The translations under genes were made by a program, and so were the position numbers. The notes under the pieces were generated by a model. It was not told the DNA's origin, did not search any database, and worked only from the letters and a program-made list of their open reading frames with translations. A DNA stretch of 64,000 nt, taken from contig BRYA01000171.1 of the NCBI GenBank assembly GCA_030267965.1, positions 26,846 to 90,845 of the forward strand, in the 5' to 3' direction. The stretch is from Triparma columacea. Its lineage: Eukaryota; Sar; Bolidophyceae; Parmales; Triparmaceae. Below are positions 34,488 through 45,381 of the stretch, piece by piece (within the stretch, counting starts at the first letter, position 1; each line of letters opens with the position of its first letter).

Positions 34488-34522
34488 GGGCAAAATGTTG
34501 CGACCCCTGCAACATTTTGCCC
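34488..34522. promoter_or_regulatory. 14-bp perfect inverted repeat in the H4/H3 divergent promoter
   Basis: GGGCAAAATGTTGC, a 7-nt spacer (GACCCCT), then GCAACATTTTGCCC. It lies in the spacer between the divergent H4 and H3 starts. It could be a dimeric factor site or a cruciform-forming element. The remaining ~240 bp to the H3 ATG shows no other clear site. Confidence 0.6.
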
Positions 34523-34648
34523 TCAAATAATTAAGGTGTGAATTAGTATCATAATTGTGGTTTTCGTACTTTGTCTCCGCATTTCATTGATTTATATAGT
34601 CTTTTTTCGCAATATGCGTCTAATTTAATCGATCGCTATCGCTTGTGA

Positions 34649-35176
<528 letters not shown>

Positions 35177-35305
35177 ATTGCTTCCTAGTTCCTTCGCGAT
35201 AGTTGCCCAGTAATGGGAAATTGTCGAGGGGGGACAAAGGCAGCGATTGGTCACTGATCGTACAACATATACCAAGAAAAAAATCCATAAAAAATAAAAC
35301 AAAAC

Positions 35306-35323
35306 TGGGAATCATTATTCCCA
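35306..35323 (+). terminator. Histone H3 3' hairpin
   Basis: TGGGAAT, loop CATT, ATTCCCA, 130 nt past the stop, flanked by ACAAAAC and ACCCAAAC...AACAAAGA. The same element follows the other three histone genes. Confidence 0.8.
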
Positions 35324-35565
35324 CCCAAACGTAACAAAGAACCAAGCAATGGACAATGGTGTTGAGGAGGGGAGAGGGGGGTGGTCGTAGCAATAAATTA
35401 GACGTCGTGTTGTTGAAGTGCAAAGGAAAAGAAAAGTTGGAAATGTCAAATCTTGATGTGTACATTTTACCATCTCCTACAAACAACACCTTATCACCTT
35501 CTCCACCCCTACCCTCCCTTTACCATTATACCCCCCAATCCGTCCCCCCATTCCGCCCCCCCAAA

Positions 35566-38500
35566 ATGCGTCCCTCTCCCCAAACACCAAAATCCCCCAC
35601 CCCCCCCACGGATCCTTCTCTAACTTCCACCCTCTCCACCCTGTCCCGCCATCAGCTCGAGTCCGCGCTCGTCCAGGTCCACTCCTCTCTCTCACGTCTT
35701 GGTTCTCCAAACTCCGCCTCCACACCTCCACCCTCCGTTGATGAAGAATACCCCCCCCCCCCAACACTATCTTCCATCTCAAGCCAGAGCTCCTACAATA
35801 TACCAACGACTCTTGTACCGGAGGCTCTCCGTTCTCAGCGCACCTCAACCTCAACCATGCCCTTCGGATCGACCCACATGCTCGACTGGAACACGCGGTA
35901 TCAGCTCCTCGTGAGGGGTGGGGACGACAAGAAGCTTGTTAGGTTGGTCGAGGAGTTCGAGTACATCGCCACGACGTACGCCAAGGTTTTAGTTGAGGAG
36001 AGGGGGATGCCCATCGAACAGAGGACTTTCACACCATTGAGCGCAGCGGGGGGTATGGCGGGAGGAGAGAAGTATTTGGTGCATGGTGAGTGGGGAACAC
36101 CCACCCAATGACGCTGGATTTGTTTAAGGACCAACCCCAAGGCCAAGACTTACCTCATCTAACTCCCCCCCCCCCTCAGGTATCCTCTTCAAATTCGCGA
36201 TAGACACAAACTTAATATACGGGGGATCTCCACCCCAGAAAGCTGCGGGATGGGAGCGCAAGGGCATGGATGCTCTCCGCGATTCCGTCGGCCTAAAGTC
36301 CGGGGTCGGGGGCTGCAAGCGTTACTACGACGCCAAGGCAGCCGGTGCGGGGAACAAGCTGCATTTCCCCCTCGCCGTAACTCTAGATTACCTAGGGCAT
36401 AGGCTGACGGCAACCAGTTTGCTCCCGGTTAACGGGGACACGCTCGTGCACGGAATTTCAAACGCCAGAGAGTTGGCGGTTCGGGGAGTTCGGGATGGGG
36501 GCGCGTGCAAGGTACTGCTTGACAAGGTGGCGGAGAGGTGAGAAATGGGTGGCAACAAAATTTTTACCCGTATCACGTTTATGATGCTCGTTTCGCAAAC
36601 GGGATTGAAAATCGTATGACAGCCGCATTGCTAAGCTTCGCCCAAACGCTCGCTTTCCTCGTCGCAGGATTGGGTTGGCCAAGCACGTGGTTGGAAGGGG
36701 CTCCGTAAAGGCCGTAATAAGCCACGCCGCCGATCTCGAGGTCCACAAGGGTACTGACGGGAGGTACTACGCCTTGGATACTGCTAGGGTACTGCCGCCG
36801 AGATTCCCGTTCGGTGGGGAGGGGGGGACACAGAGGACGCTAACAGAGGTGAGAATAGACGAGTCAAGACTTTCCACTTCCATCCATAGTTGTCACCCAT
36901 TCTTATCCCATCTCCTTTGCGACTCGCTTCGCTCGTCGTAGCTGTTTAGGGCAGAGTTTTGCAGGAGGATCAAGGGGGGTCTGAGCAGCGATGGAATGAG
37001 TGGGTTCACCCACCCTGACGACAGGGAGAAGGGTCGAAAGAGGATCAGGGACGCCACGGTATTCTTGGAGGACGAACTAGTTCCGTTGGTCGCCAAGAAC
37101 TTAGACGGGGCACACGGAGGGGTTAAGCGGCTAGGTGGCCGACACTTTGCCAAGGCCATGGTGGAGAGAGTGGAGGACGTGCTGCTCACACTGCACAGGT
37201 GCGGCCTCAATTACCAGCACCTTGGCCTCGTTAGGGCAAAAAGCGAGGACGAAAATCTTAGGGATCTGCTCTTGGCTGAGATGATTGCCAGGGTGGGGAA
37301 GGAGGACGTCAGGGAAATGTGGAGGGATAGGGGAGAGGGTGTGAAGCTCCCAGGTCGCAGGGCTTACACGGTCGGTTTGGTCGAGGTGAGCCGTGAAGAT
37401 GAAGGAGAAGAGGAATGCACGCAAGCACTAACGTATCAACCTTACTACCTCGCAGTACCTGAACAAACTGCTGGCTCTCCACGACAAGAAGGGCGAGGTA
37501 TTTTGGGAGGGAGTCTTACAGGGTAGGATCGTCCGCAAGTACGGGACGGGCGTATTTGAGGAGGACCACAATAAATATCGCAACGACCCTGGGGAAAACT
37601 GGGACGTAGGCACAGGCATGAGGGGGAGAATGGACAAGTACATGGGTTACGTTTACTTGAGAATTGTGGAAATGTTGGAGCTTAGGATAAGGCACAACAC
37701 CAACAGTTGGCTAATGGCCTGCTGCAAGGAGGGGCCGGGTTGGCCGGGGGTAGGGGCCATCTTGAGTGTAGAGGACGTTGAGGGTTTGGGAGTCAAGGTC
37801 AAGAGGGCTGGATTTATGGAGGCAGCCGTCGGAGGGAAGTTGCTAAAGGAGGCCAGGGAGGAGGGCGGGGTCGGGTATAGTAACAGTGGCGGTCAAGGCA
37901 GCGTCGGGCGCAGCGCCCTACGCTGGGCCCGCGCCGTACAGGGTCTCCGCAAATCTTTGGGCTGCAACTCTGCTGGCGGCGAGGGGTATTTTAGGTTGGC
38001 GTACGGTTTGATCAGGATGCTAGAGTGGGGGGGTGGCGATGATGATGGGAGTAGCTTGGTCGAGGCGGCAGCAAGGAGAGTTTGGGAGGGAATGCAGTGC
38101 GTCATTGAGAGACATGAAATGGGATATGCGACGGGAGTCGTTGAGGAGGAGAGGGGAGGAGAAGAGGTAGTGGGAGAGGCAGAGAGAGAGGGGAGAGTAG
38201 AGGCTGGAATAGGGGCTGAGCCGACGGAGTCTGAATTCGGATATTATGCTCCCCCCCAACATCCTACGGAAGTTGACAGCGGCGGTAGCAACAGTGGCGA
38301 CAACGATAGTGGCACTATGTACTACAATGAAATTCGTGGAGGATCCTACGGCGGAAGGGCTTACGACGAGTTCTACGACGATCCCTACGACGATATTGCG
38401 ACAGGAGAAGAGGACGCGGATGGTGACCTTGAAGATATCGCTTCGCCTTCTATGTTCCTGCACGACCCCCCACCACCGGAGGGACTAAGGGAGGGCTTCG

Positions 38501-40023
38501 AGGAGTACCTTGAGCTGGCAAGGAGGGCAGCCGAGGGAGACAGGGAAGGTGTTGCGTTGGGTCTCAACGTTTTGGGTTCCTGCCTGATGTCTCTGTGGAG
38601 GTTGGGTGCCTTGGGCGGCCCAAGTCCCTCACCGCTCCTCAGTGCCGCCTCCGCGGCCTACTCGCTGGCGTCCGACCTCGCAGGCTTCGGCAGCGGCGGA
38701 GCGGGGGGGAGAGTGAGGCGAAGTAGCCACCAGTACGACCTCGGGAGCAGCCTTGTAGGAAGCACGAGCGCGGAGAGCGCGTGCAGGAGGGCGGAGGCCC
38801 TGCTGCTACTGGCGGAGCGGGGAGGGAAGGGGAGGGAGGACAAGGTTAAGGAGGCGGAGGGCATCCTTGAGGGTTTGTGCGGGTACCTGAACCTGCAGGG
38901 TCATATTGGATCCAACGTTAACAAGGGCTTGGAGGACGAGGTTAATCGCATAGGGGAGCTCCTCAAGGCTGCCGGTAAGGTCGCCGTCAGGTTCAAAGCT
39001 GTAAACTTCTCAGGCAGGAAGAGCATCAAGGGTTCCACCCGCGCCTCTGCGATGGTCGGCGTCTCCACTGGCGTAAATAGTTCTGCCGGATTCGTCTGCC
39101 TGGCGACTTTGTCAGGCTCGGGAGGTTGCGACGGGAGGGTGTACTCCCACCTCCCGGGGGAGCAGATGTACATGGTCAAGGGGAGGTTCTCTCACCCTTC
39201 CCCGCCTGCGGTACTTGGGAGGGGGGGAATGGTCGTGTGCGAGGATGGGGAGGTCTTGGACTTCTCAAGAGGGAACGGAGGAGAGAGCAGAGGGAGCGTG
39301 GGGGGGAAGGTCAAGAGGGGCTCCCCGAGCTGCTGGATCGGGGGGGGGGGAGACGGGCGGGGTCACTTTTGCGTCGTCTCGGAAAGCAGAGTCCTCCTGT
39401 TTGACTTCAGGCCCTCAGCTCAGGTCGGTCCGGCCTTGTTTGAGCTGGACGTTCCGGGCGGCGCCACCGAGGTCCTGGACGTTCGCTGCACAGTGTCGGA
39501 GGGGGGGGGGGCGAGGCTGTCATGCTTGCTGCTTGGAGGGGGCGGGGACGTCGAGGTTCTATCGAGTGACGCGGACAAGACGAACACGACATTGCTGGGT
39601 TCAGACCTCACTGAATTCCAAGTAAAAAGGGGTAGGTTCTCACCGACGGGCGGCTTACTTTTGACCTCGACCGACGGTAGGGCCGCCGTTGTGTCGGGAT
39701 CAGGGGAGTTTTTCACCATGCTTCCTCCCGATTCTCTCCCTTTAGATTTGGGCTCCGGGGTCCTTCTACCATCCCCTCCCTCGTCTCGTTGTCCTGACGG
39801 CTGGTTTCACATTGGTTCATCCGTATCCATCACGTTCCTACCTTCTTCACCCTCCGCTTCTGTCGAGGTGAAAAGCTTCCACTACGAGACCCTGGAAGGT
39901 GAACGCGAGGGAGAAGTTATAGGCGGGGTCATTTTAGGGGCAGATCAAGGCTTAAGAGGACACATCATCGTAGGCGACGACAAGGAGGTCGACGTGGTTT
40001 CGTTCGAGGCGACGTTCGCGTGA
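35566..40023 (+). CDS. CLU-domain (clustered mitochondria) protein with propeller-like C-terminus
   Basis: Exons 35566-36085, 36180-36537, 36668-36848, 36942-37385 and 37456-40023 join in phase to 1356 residues. The CLU signature is seen in order: L-D-W-N-T-R-Y-Q; a G-I-L-F-K-F segment; L-D-Y-L-G-H-R-L-T-A-T-S-L-L-P-V with T-L-V-H-G; then G-T-D-G-R-Y-Y-A-L-D-T-A-R-V-L-P-P, which is very typical. L-F-R-A-E-F and H-R-C-G-L-N-Y-Q-H-L-G match the later 'H-x-x-G-I-N-x-R-x-L-G' block. CLU/CLUH binds mRNAs for mitochondrial proteins and controls mitochondrial distribution. Beyond ~700 the protein is acidic and low-complexity, then TPR-like helices, then ~350 residues of short strands resembling a beta-propeller instead of a clear TPR tail. 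Convergent with UTP15. Confidence 0.8.
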
Positions 40024-40198
40024 TTATCCTTTTGAGGGTGCGGAGCATCGTAGAGTAAAAAAATCGACACGTGCTTATAACAGCAGCTGTATATTGTAAA
40101 TAAGGAAAATCATCTTCAATACACCTCATTTTAGGGTAATCTCCCCTTCTCTCCCCTTTCCCTTTCCCCCTCCCCCCTTTTTAACCCAAAAAGGTAAA

Positions 40199-41854
40199 TC
40201 AAACCCCCCTCCTACATTGAATTTCCCCCATGACACCCCCCGCATCAACAGCTTCCTTAATCCCCTCCCTAACTTTCTCTCTAACTCTCCTAAACCCCTC
40301 TCTAATATCTTCCCCTTTTTCCTCCCCATAAACCTCAATCGTTTTTTCCGCTAACTTCCCAACAGTTCTCCCATAGCCCGGGTGTCCAACGTACCTGCAT
40401 ACGAATTGAAAAATCTCTTCAACTTCTTCCGTCGTCCTCCCCGCGACCGCTGTAGTAAGTCCGTCTCTTGCCCATAGTTCCTCCGTAACAGCTGTAACCT
40501 CCTTAACGTTCCTCGTGCGTAGTGCTGTCGTTAGTGCTTTGCCGTACTGGAATGATTTGACCGCCTTCGTGACTGCTGTTAGTTTAGGTTTCTTATCAAC
40601 CTTAACCTCAAAAGCCCCATCGTCATTCCCTTCGTTCATCCCTCTAACAAAGTACCCGTAAGTCCCTCCTCTCTTAACCTTCCTTTTCCCTTTCCTCCCC
40701 TCCTCACCCCCCTTCCCCTGCTCTCTTTTTCTTTCCTTAACCACGGTAACCCCCTCCTGCAGTGCTACGCATATCCTCCACCCTCCCCCACTTTCAACGT
40801 CGATCCCAACAATACCGCTCCCGTACCTCGTCGTGCTTACGAGGGACATGCTGCCGGCGTCGTAGGCTTTTATCTGCCCACCTTGTGTACCGGTTATTAC
40901 GTAATCAGCACCGTCGATTGTGGAGAGGGAGCCGGAGGTTATCGTCTTGGAGTTACCGGTTGATGTACCTACTACGCGGAGGCTTGAATCGAGGACGTAG
41001 GCAGATGTACCTGAACCTACGAGGGTTATCTTTGAGTTTGGGGAACGGGATATGAAGGATATGGGATTGCTGAAGGTTTTGGACATTATGCAGGTTGGGG
41101 TGGGATTTGGACCATTACCTAATGACCAGACTCGGACGACACCGTCACCGGAACCGGTTATGAAACCTGGGAGGGGGGAATCGGAGGTATCTGAAGACCA
41201 CTTTCCTGTTTTCATTCCTCTGCAAGTTGTGTGTGGGTGTGTTTGCGTTAGATTTCCCATTCCAAAACTCTCATCGTAACCCTTTCCTCACCTGACAGTC
41301 CCTTCCCCAATTTTCCACTTCCCCATAGTCCCCGTGATAACATTCCCCCATACACCTTCCCCATTATCTCCCCCCGCAAGAATAATTTTCCCGTCGTCCG
41401 TCCAGCACGTGCTCGTAACGTCGCTCTTAACCTTGTTAGATTCAAACGTTCTAATCGTGGTTTTAGTGACCCCGTTAACAACCCTTATCATACCCTTCTC
41501 CCCCCCCGCTAGTATAAGCCCGTCCCCTGACCTGAGGGTGAAGGAGGTTACGGGGACGGGGAAGGTGTACTTCCTGGACGCCTCCATCTTCGTGGGGGAG
41601 GTGGAGGATAGGGAGGGCACGTTCTTGAACATTGTTATACGCGGACCTGAGGATACGTAGAGGTCCTGCTTTGGGGAAGGGTTTGTGGTGCTACCTTTTG
41701 TGGTTGACCATTGGACTTGGGTGGGGATTGTGGAACCAATGGTAGTGAGGAATAGGGGAGACTTGAAGTGACCAAGGAGGGACGTTGAGGAGGAGGAACT
41801 TTGGGGGGGAGGGGGGGGGAGGAGGGAAGTGGAGGAGTGGTAGGGGAGAGACAT
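40199..41854 (-). CDS. UTP15: UTP15, U3 snoRNP/SSU processome WD40 protein
   Basis: Exons 41292-41854 and 40199-41219 (72-nt intron) give 527 residues. An N-terminal WD40 propeller covers ~60-330 (G-S-G-D-G-V-V-R-V-W-S-L and similar repeats). The UTP15 C-terminal domain begins near 370: G-T-Y-G-Y-F-V-R-G-M-N-E, then K-S-F-Q-Y-G-K-A-L-T-T-A-L and E-E-L-W-A-R-D-G-L-T-T-A-V-A-G-R. These are diagnostic for UTP15, which acts in early 18S rRNA processing and pol I transcription in the nucleolus. A Lys/Glu-rich insert sits between propeller and C-terminal domain. The ATG at 41854 is the first giving a normal N-terminus; sequence further upstream in the frame is low-complexity and belongs to something else. 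Confidence 0.88.
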
Positions 41855-41989
41855 TTTGCTGTGGGTAGTGAGTGGGGTGTGTGAGGGGGGCGGGTTAGGA
41901 GGAGGGGGAGGAGTGTGAGGGGGAGGACGTGTGGAATTGGTGGGAGGTGTGGGTTGTGTGTGTGTGTTGTGTGGGTGATTGTGTGGATT

Positions 41990-42300
41990 GTTCCTCCTCT
42001 GAGGATGGTAATTAGAAGGACCCTTGCTCTCTTCAGCCTTGCCGTCACCCGCGCCCTCTGCTGCTGTCGCCTCCTCGGCCTCGTTCGCCTTCTTGCACGC
42101 TGCGTTCTCCTCTCCTTCTCCTCCATTGCCTTCTTCATCTGATCGTTCTTCTGCTTGGTGTAGTACTTGTTGTGTTTCATCTCCTTCTGCTTGTTGTTGC
42201 GCATCAGATCGTTCAGCTGCTCCTCCGGTACACCTGGTCCTGGACGGCGTCCGCGGCCGGGTACCAGGGGAGCCAGTAGCCGACGGGAGCCACAATATAG
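41990..42300 (-). pseudogene. Coding-like fragment upstream of UTP15
   Basis: This GC-rich stretch is coding-like on the minus strand but changes frame. One frame starts Y-I-V-A-P-V-G-Y-W-L-P-W-Y-P-A-A-D and soon stops. Another continues with a Lys-rich helical run (Q-L-N-D-L-M-R-N-N-K-Q-K-E-M-K-H-N-K). A third is acidic (E-E-N-A-A-C-K-K-A-N-E-A-E-E). No splice sites I can see unite them. It may be a broken gene, an exon cut off by the adjacent repeat element, or low-complexity sequence. No function can be given. Confidence 0.25.
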
Positions 42301-42472
42301 GATAACCTCGAGATGACCACTAACTCTAATTCTCTCTAATTCACTCGAAATCGCTCGAAATTGCCACAATTCTCCCAAATTATCCCCAATTCGCTCTTAC
42401 CTTCGTATTCAATGAGTATACAATGAGGATTGTGGAGAATTATTGCAATAAGGGATTTCCAAGGATTGGCTT

Positions 42473-42808
42473 TGAGAAATCCCGAGATTAGGACCAAGCC
42501 ATTTTGGAGTTGGTCCGGTCCGGTCCGGTCCTGGTGTGTGAGAATTTTTTAGGTCCGGTCCGGTACGGTCCCGGTCCTTCCTGGTATTTACTGATCCTTG
42601 CCGGCGTGAATTCAGCAAAAAAGACCAAAAAAGGACAAAAAGTACCAAAAAAGCGTTCTGAGTGGTCCGCCAAGGACTTAAAAAAGCCCGTTCGGAAATA
42701 AAAAGGACAGGTCCGGTTCGGTCCCGAAAAAGACCAAGGACCGGACCGGACCGGAGTCGATTTTTCGGTCTTTTTTCCATTTGGTCCTAATTTATTTCTG
42801 AGAAATCC
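42473..42808. mobile_element. MITE-like non-autonomous element
   Basis: TGAGAAATCC occurs as a 10-bp direct repeat at 42473-42482 and 42799-42808. Inside lie inverted 11-bp ends, ATTAGGACCAA (42487-42497) and TTGGTCCTAAT (42781-42791). Further in are inverted arrays of the GGTCC/CCGGT motif (around 42512-42535 and 42732-42755, plus 42551-42580 and 42708-42725). There is no coding capacity. A 9-10 bp duplication would fit a Mutator-type DNA transposon; the class is inferred. Confidence 0.55.
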
Positions 42809-42957
42809 AAAAAAGGAAGGATTCGGAAAAGGAGTCCGAAAGGAGGGAGAAAGAAAAGGAGAAAGGAGGGGTGAGAGTCCGTATCGTAGGGTTTCAACTG
42901 TTACCTAAAAGACGGGTCAAAAGACCCTCTTCACCCCGGGACTCTCTCCTTCCAAAG

Positions 42958-45279
42958 ATGCCCAAAACAGCAGTATACACAGGCATTGAGAGCTTCGGTG
43001 ATGATTATGAACTCACAGAGGTGACTTTTGCAAAGGGAGTGACAACGATTGGCCATGACGCCTTCAACGGATGCTCCTCCCTCACGGCCATCACCATCCC
43101 AGATGGAGTAACGACGATTGGCAATTACGCTTTCTACGGATGCTCCTCCCTCACAACCATCACCATCCCGGACGGAGTGACAACGATTGGCCGTTACGCC
43201 TTCTCTGGTTGCTCCTCCCTCACGGCCATCACAATCCCAGACGGAGTGACGATGATTGGCGAGAGCGCCTTCCGCGAATGCTCCTCCCTCACGGCTATCA
43301 CAATCCCGGACGGAGTGATGGAGATTGGCGAATGCGCCTTCTTCTCCTGCTCCTCCCTCACAGCCATCACAATCCAGGACGGAGTGACAACGATTGGTGA
43401 ATACGCCTTCAAGGAATGCTCCTCCCTCACGGCCATCACCATCCCGGACGGAGTGACTATGATTGGCGAACGGGCCTTCGCAGGATGCTCCTCCCTAACG
43501 GCCATCACCATCCCGGACTCAGTGACAACGATTGGCAATGGCGCCTTCTACGAATGCTCCTCCCTCACGGCCATCACCATCCCGGACGGAGTTACGACAA
43601 TTGGCAAAGACGTCCTCAGGGCATGCTCCTCCCTCACGGCCATCACCATCCCGGACAGAGTGACAATGATTGACTATCTCGCCTTCTCTGAATGCTCCTC
43701 CCTCGCAGCCATCACCATCCCGGACGGAGTGACAACGATTGGCGATTGGGCTTTCTGGGCATGCTCTTCCCTCACGGCCATCACCATCCCGGACTCAGTG
43801 ACGATAATTGGCAATCAAGCCTTCGAAGAATGCTCTTCCCTCACGACCATCACCATTCCGGACGGAGTGACGATGATTGGCCGTGTCGCCTTCTTGGGAT
43901 GCTCCTCCCTCACGGCCATCAGCATCCCGGACGGAGTGACAATGATTGGCGAGGGCGCCTTCCAAGGATGCTCCTCCCTCACTGCCATCACCATCCCAGA
44001 CGGAGTGACGTCGATTGGCGAGGCCGCCTTCTCTGAATGCTCCTCCCTCACGGCCATCACCATCCCAGACGGAGTGACGACGATTTGCGAAGACGCCTTC
44101 AGAGGATGCTCCTCCCTCACGGCCATCACAATTCCGGACAGAGTGACGACGATAAGTGACGGCGCCTTCTACGAATGCTCCTCCCTCACAGCCATCACAA
44201 TCCCGGACGGAGTAACGAAGATTGGCGAATATGTCTTCAGAGGATGCTCCTCCCTCACGGCCATCACAATTCCGGACAGAGTGACGACAATTGGCGAAGA
44301 CGCCTTCAGAGGATGCTCCTCCCTCACGGCCATCACAATTCCGGACAGAGTGACGACGATAAGTGACGGCGCCTTCTACGAATGCTCCTCCCTCACAGTC
44401 ATCACAATCCCGGACGGAGTAACGAAGATTGGCGAATATGTCTTCTTCGAATGCTCCTCCCTCACGGCCATCACAATCCCAGACGGTGTGACGACGATTG
44501 ACTATCACGCCTTAGCTAGATGCTCCTCCCTCAGGGCCATCACCATCCCGCACGGAGTGACAACGATTGGCAAAAACGCCTTCTACGAATGCTCCTCCCT
44601 CACGGCCATCACAATCCCGGACTCAGTGACAACCATTGACGATTACGCCTTCTATAGATGCTCCTCCCTCACGGCCATCACAATCCCAGACGGTGTGACA
44701 ATGATTAGTGAGAGCGCCTTCTACAGATGCTCCTCCCTCACGGCCATCACCATCCCGGACGGAGTGACGAAGATTTACGATTACGCCTTCGAAAGATGCT
44801 CCTCCCTCACGGCCATCACCATCCCAGAAGGAGTGACGATGATAAGCGAGCGCGCCTTCAGGGGATGCTCCTCTCTCACGGCCATCACCATCCCGGACTC
44901 AGTGACGACGATTGGCAAGTGGGCCTTCATGGATTGCTCCGCCCTGACGGAACTCATTCTATCTCCTGCTGTCTCCATCGGTGAAGACTGCTTCTCGAAC
45001 TGCACTGCCCTAATCGCTGCCGCTGCCGATAAAAATATGCCGACTGTCTCGGACCTCCTCCATTATAGGTGGCACCGCAAAATCGCTGTGATCGAACGCG
45101 TCAACGCTCTGCTGTGCCTCAAGGGAACCTGGGATCACGTGGAGGATCAACCCAGTGGATCGGATAGTCTGAAGAGGAAGCGCCTTGACGACGGAGTTGA
45201 AGCACCACCGCTAAGGGTTACTGAGGCACGTGAGAAGATCCCGAAAGTTTTGTGGAGAGTAATTCTGGAGTTTCTGTAA
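42958..45279 (+). CDS. BspA-type leucine-rich-repeat (LRR_5) protein
   Basis: This intronless frame of 773 residues starts at the first ATG (M-P-K-T-A-V-Y-T-G). Residues ~22-660 are 28 tandem 23-residue repeats of the form A-F-x-x-C-S-S-L-T-A-I-T-I-P-D-G-V-T-T-I-G, each coded by 69 nt. This is the LRR_5/BspA family found in bacteria and greatly expanded in some protists and algae. The last repeat is degenerate (C-S-A-L-T-E-L-I-L-S-P), and the C-terminal ~110 residues form a short non-repeat domain ending W-R-V-I-L-E-F-L. No signal peptide or membrane segment is visible, so it is probably intracellular. Such proteins serve as binding scaffolds; the partner is unknown. Confidence 0.9.
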   Translation: MPKTAVYTGIESFGDDYELTEVTFAKGVTTIGHDAFNGCSSLTAITIPDGVTTIGNYAFYGCSSLTTITIPDGVTTIGRYAFSGCSSLTAITIPDGVTMIGESAFRECSSLTAITIPDGVMEIGECAFFSCSSLTAITIQDGVTTIGEYAFKECSSLTAITIPDGVTMIGERAFAGCSSLTAITIPDSVTTIGNGAFYECSSLTAITIPDGVTTIGKDVLRACSSLTAITIPDRVTMIDYLAFSECSSLAAITIPDGVTTIGDWAFWACSSLTAITIPDSVTIIGNQAFEECSSLTTITIPDGVTMIGRVAFLGCSSLTAISIPDGVTMIGEGAFQGCSSLTAITIPDGVTSIGEAAFSECSSLTAITIPDGVTTICEDAFRGCSSLTAITIPDRVTTISDGAFYECSSLTAITIPDGVTKIGEYVFRGCSSLTAITIPDRVTTIGEDAFRGCSSLTAITIPDRVTTISDGAFYECSSLTVITIPDGVTKIGEYVFFECSSLTAITIPDGVTTIDYHALARCSSLRAITIPHGVTTIGKNAFYECSSLTAITIPDSVTTIDDYAFYRCSSLTAITIPDGVTMISESAFYRCSSLTAITIPDGVTKIYDYAFERCSSLTAITIPEGVTMISERAFRGCSSLTAITIPDSVTTIGKWAFMDCSALTELILSPAVSIGEDCFSNCTALIAAAADKNMPTVSDLLHYRWHRKIAVIERVNALLCLKGTWDHVEDQPSGSDSLKRKRLDDGVEAPPLRVTEAREKIPKVLWRVILEFL
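43056..44950 (+). repeat. 28-unit, 69-bp coding tandem repeat
   Basis: The period is 69 bp. Units 16-18 (from about 44088) and 19-21 (from about 44295) are near-identical over 207 bp, showing a recent three-unit duplication; other units differ mostly in the variable A-F-x-x positions. Because every unit is 3n long, other frames and the opposite strand also stay open for long stretches. Confidence 0.9.
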
Positions 45280-45381
45280 CTCTCTGTTGTTAAATCAACC
45301 ATTCAATTAAAACCGTTGACATAAACAATTGATCGCTAAACATAAAAGTATATGCAATTTAGTTTAGTTCTGTTCTTGTCG

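Noticed and set aside
43795..44508. Long open frame (237 codons) antisense to the LRR gene, and several in other frames
   Set aside because: The 69-bp coding period keeps other frames open by repetition; the products are low-complexity echoes of the sense repeats with no family resemblance.
43056..44950. Regular 69-bp repeat that might be taken for a CRISPR or satellite array
   Set aside because: The whole period is coding (23-residue LRR_5 units) with no distinct repeat/spacer division, and the genome is eukaryotic.
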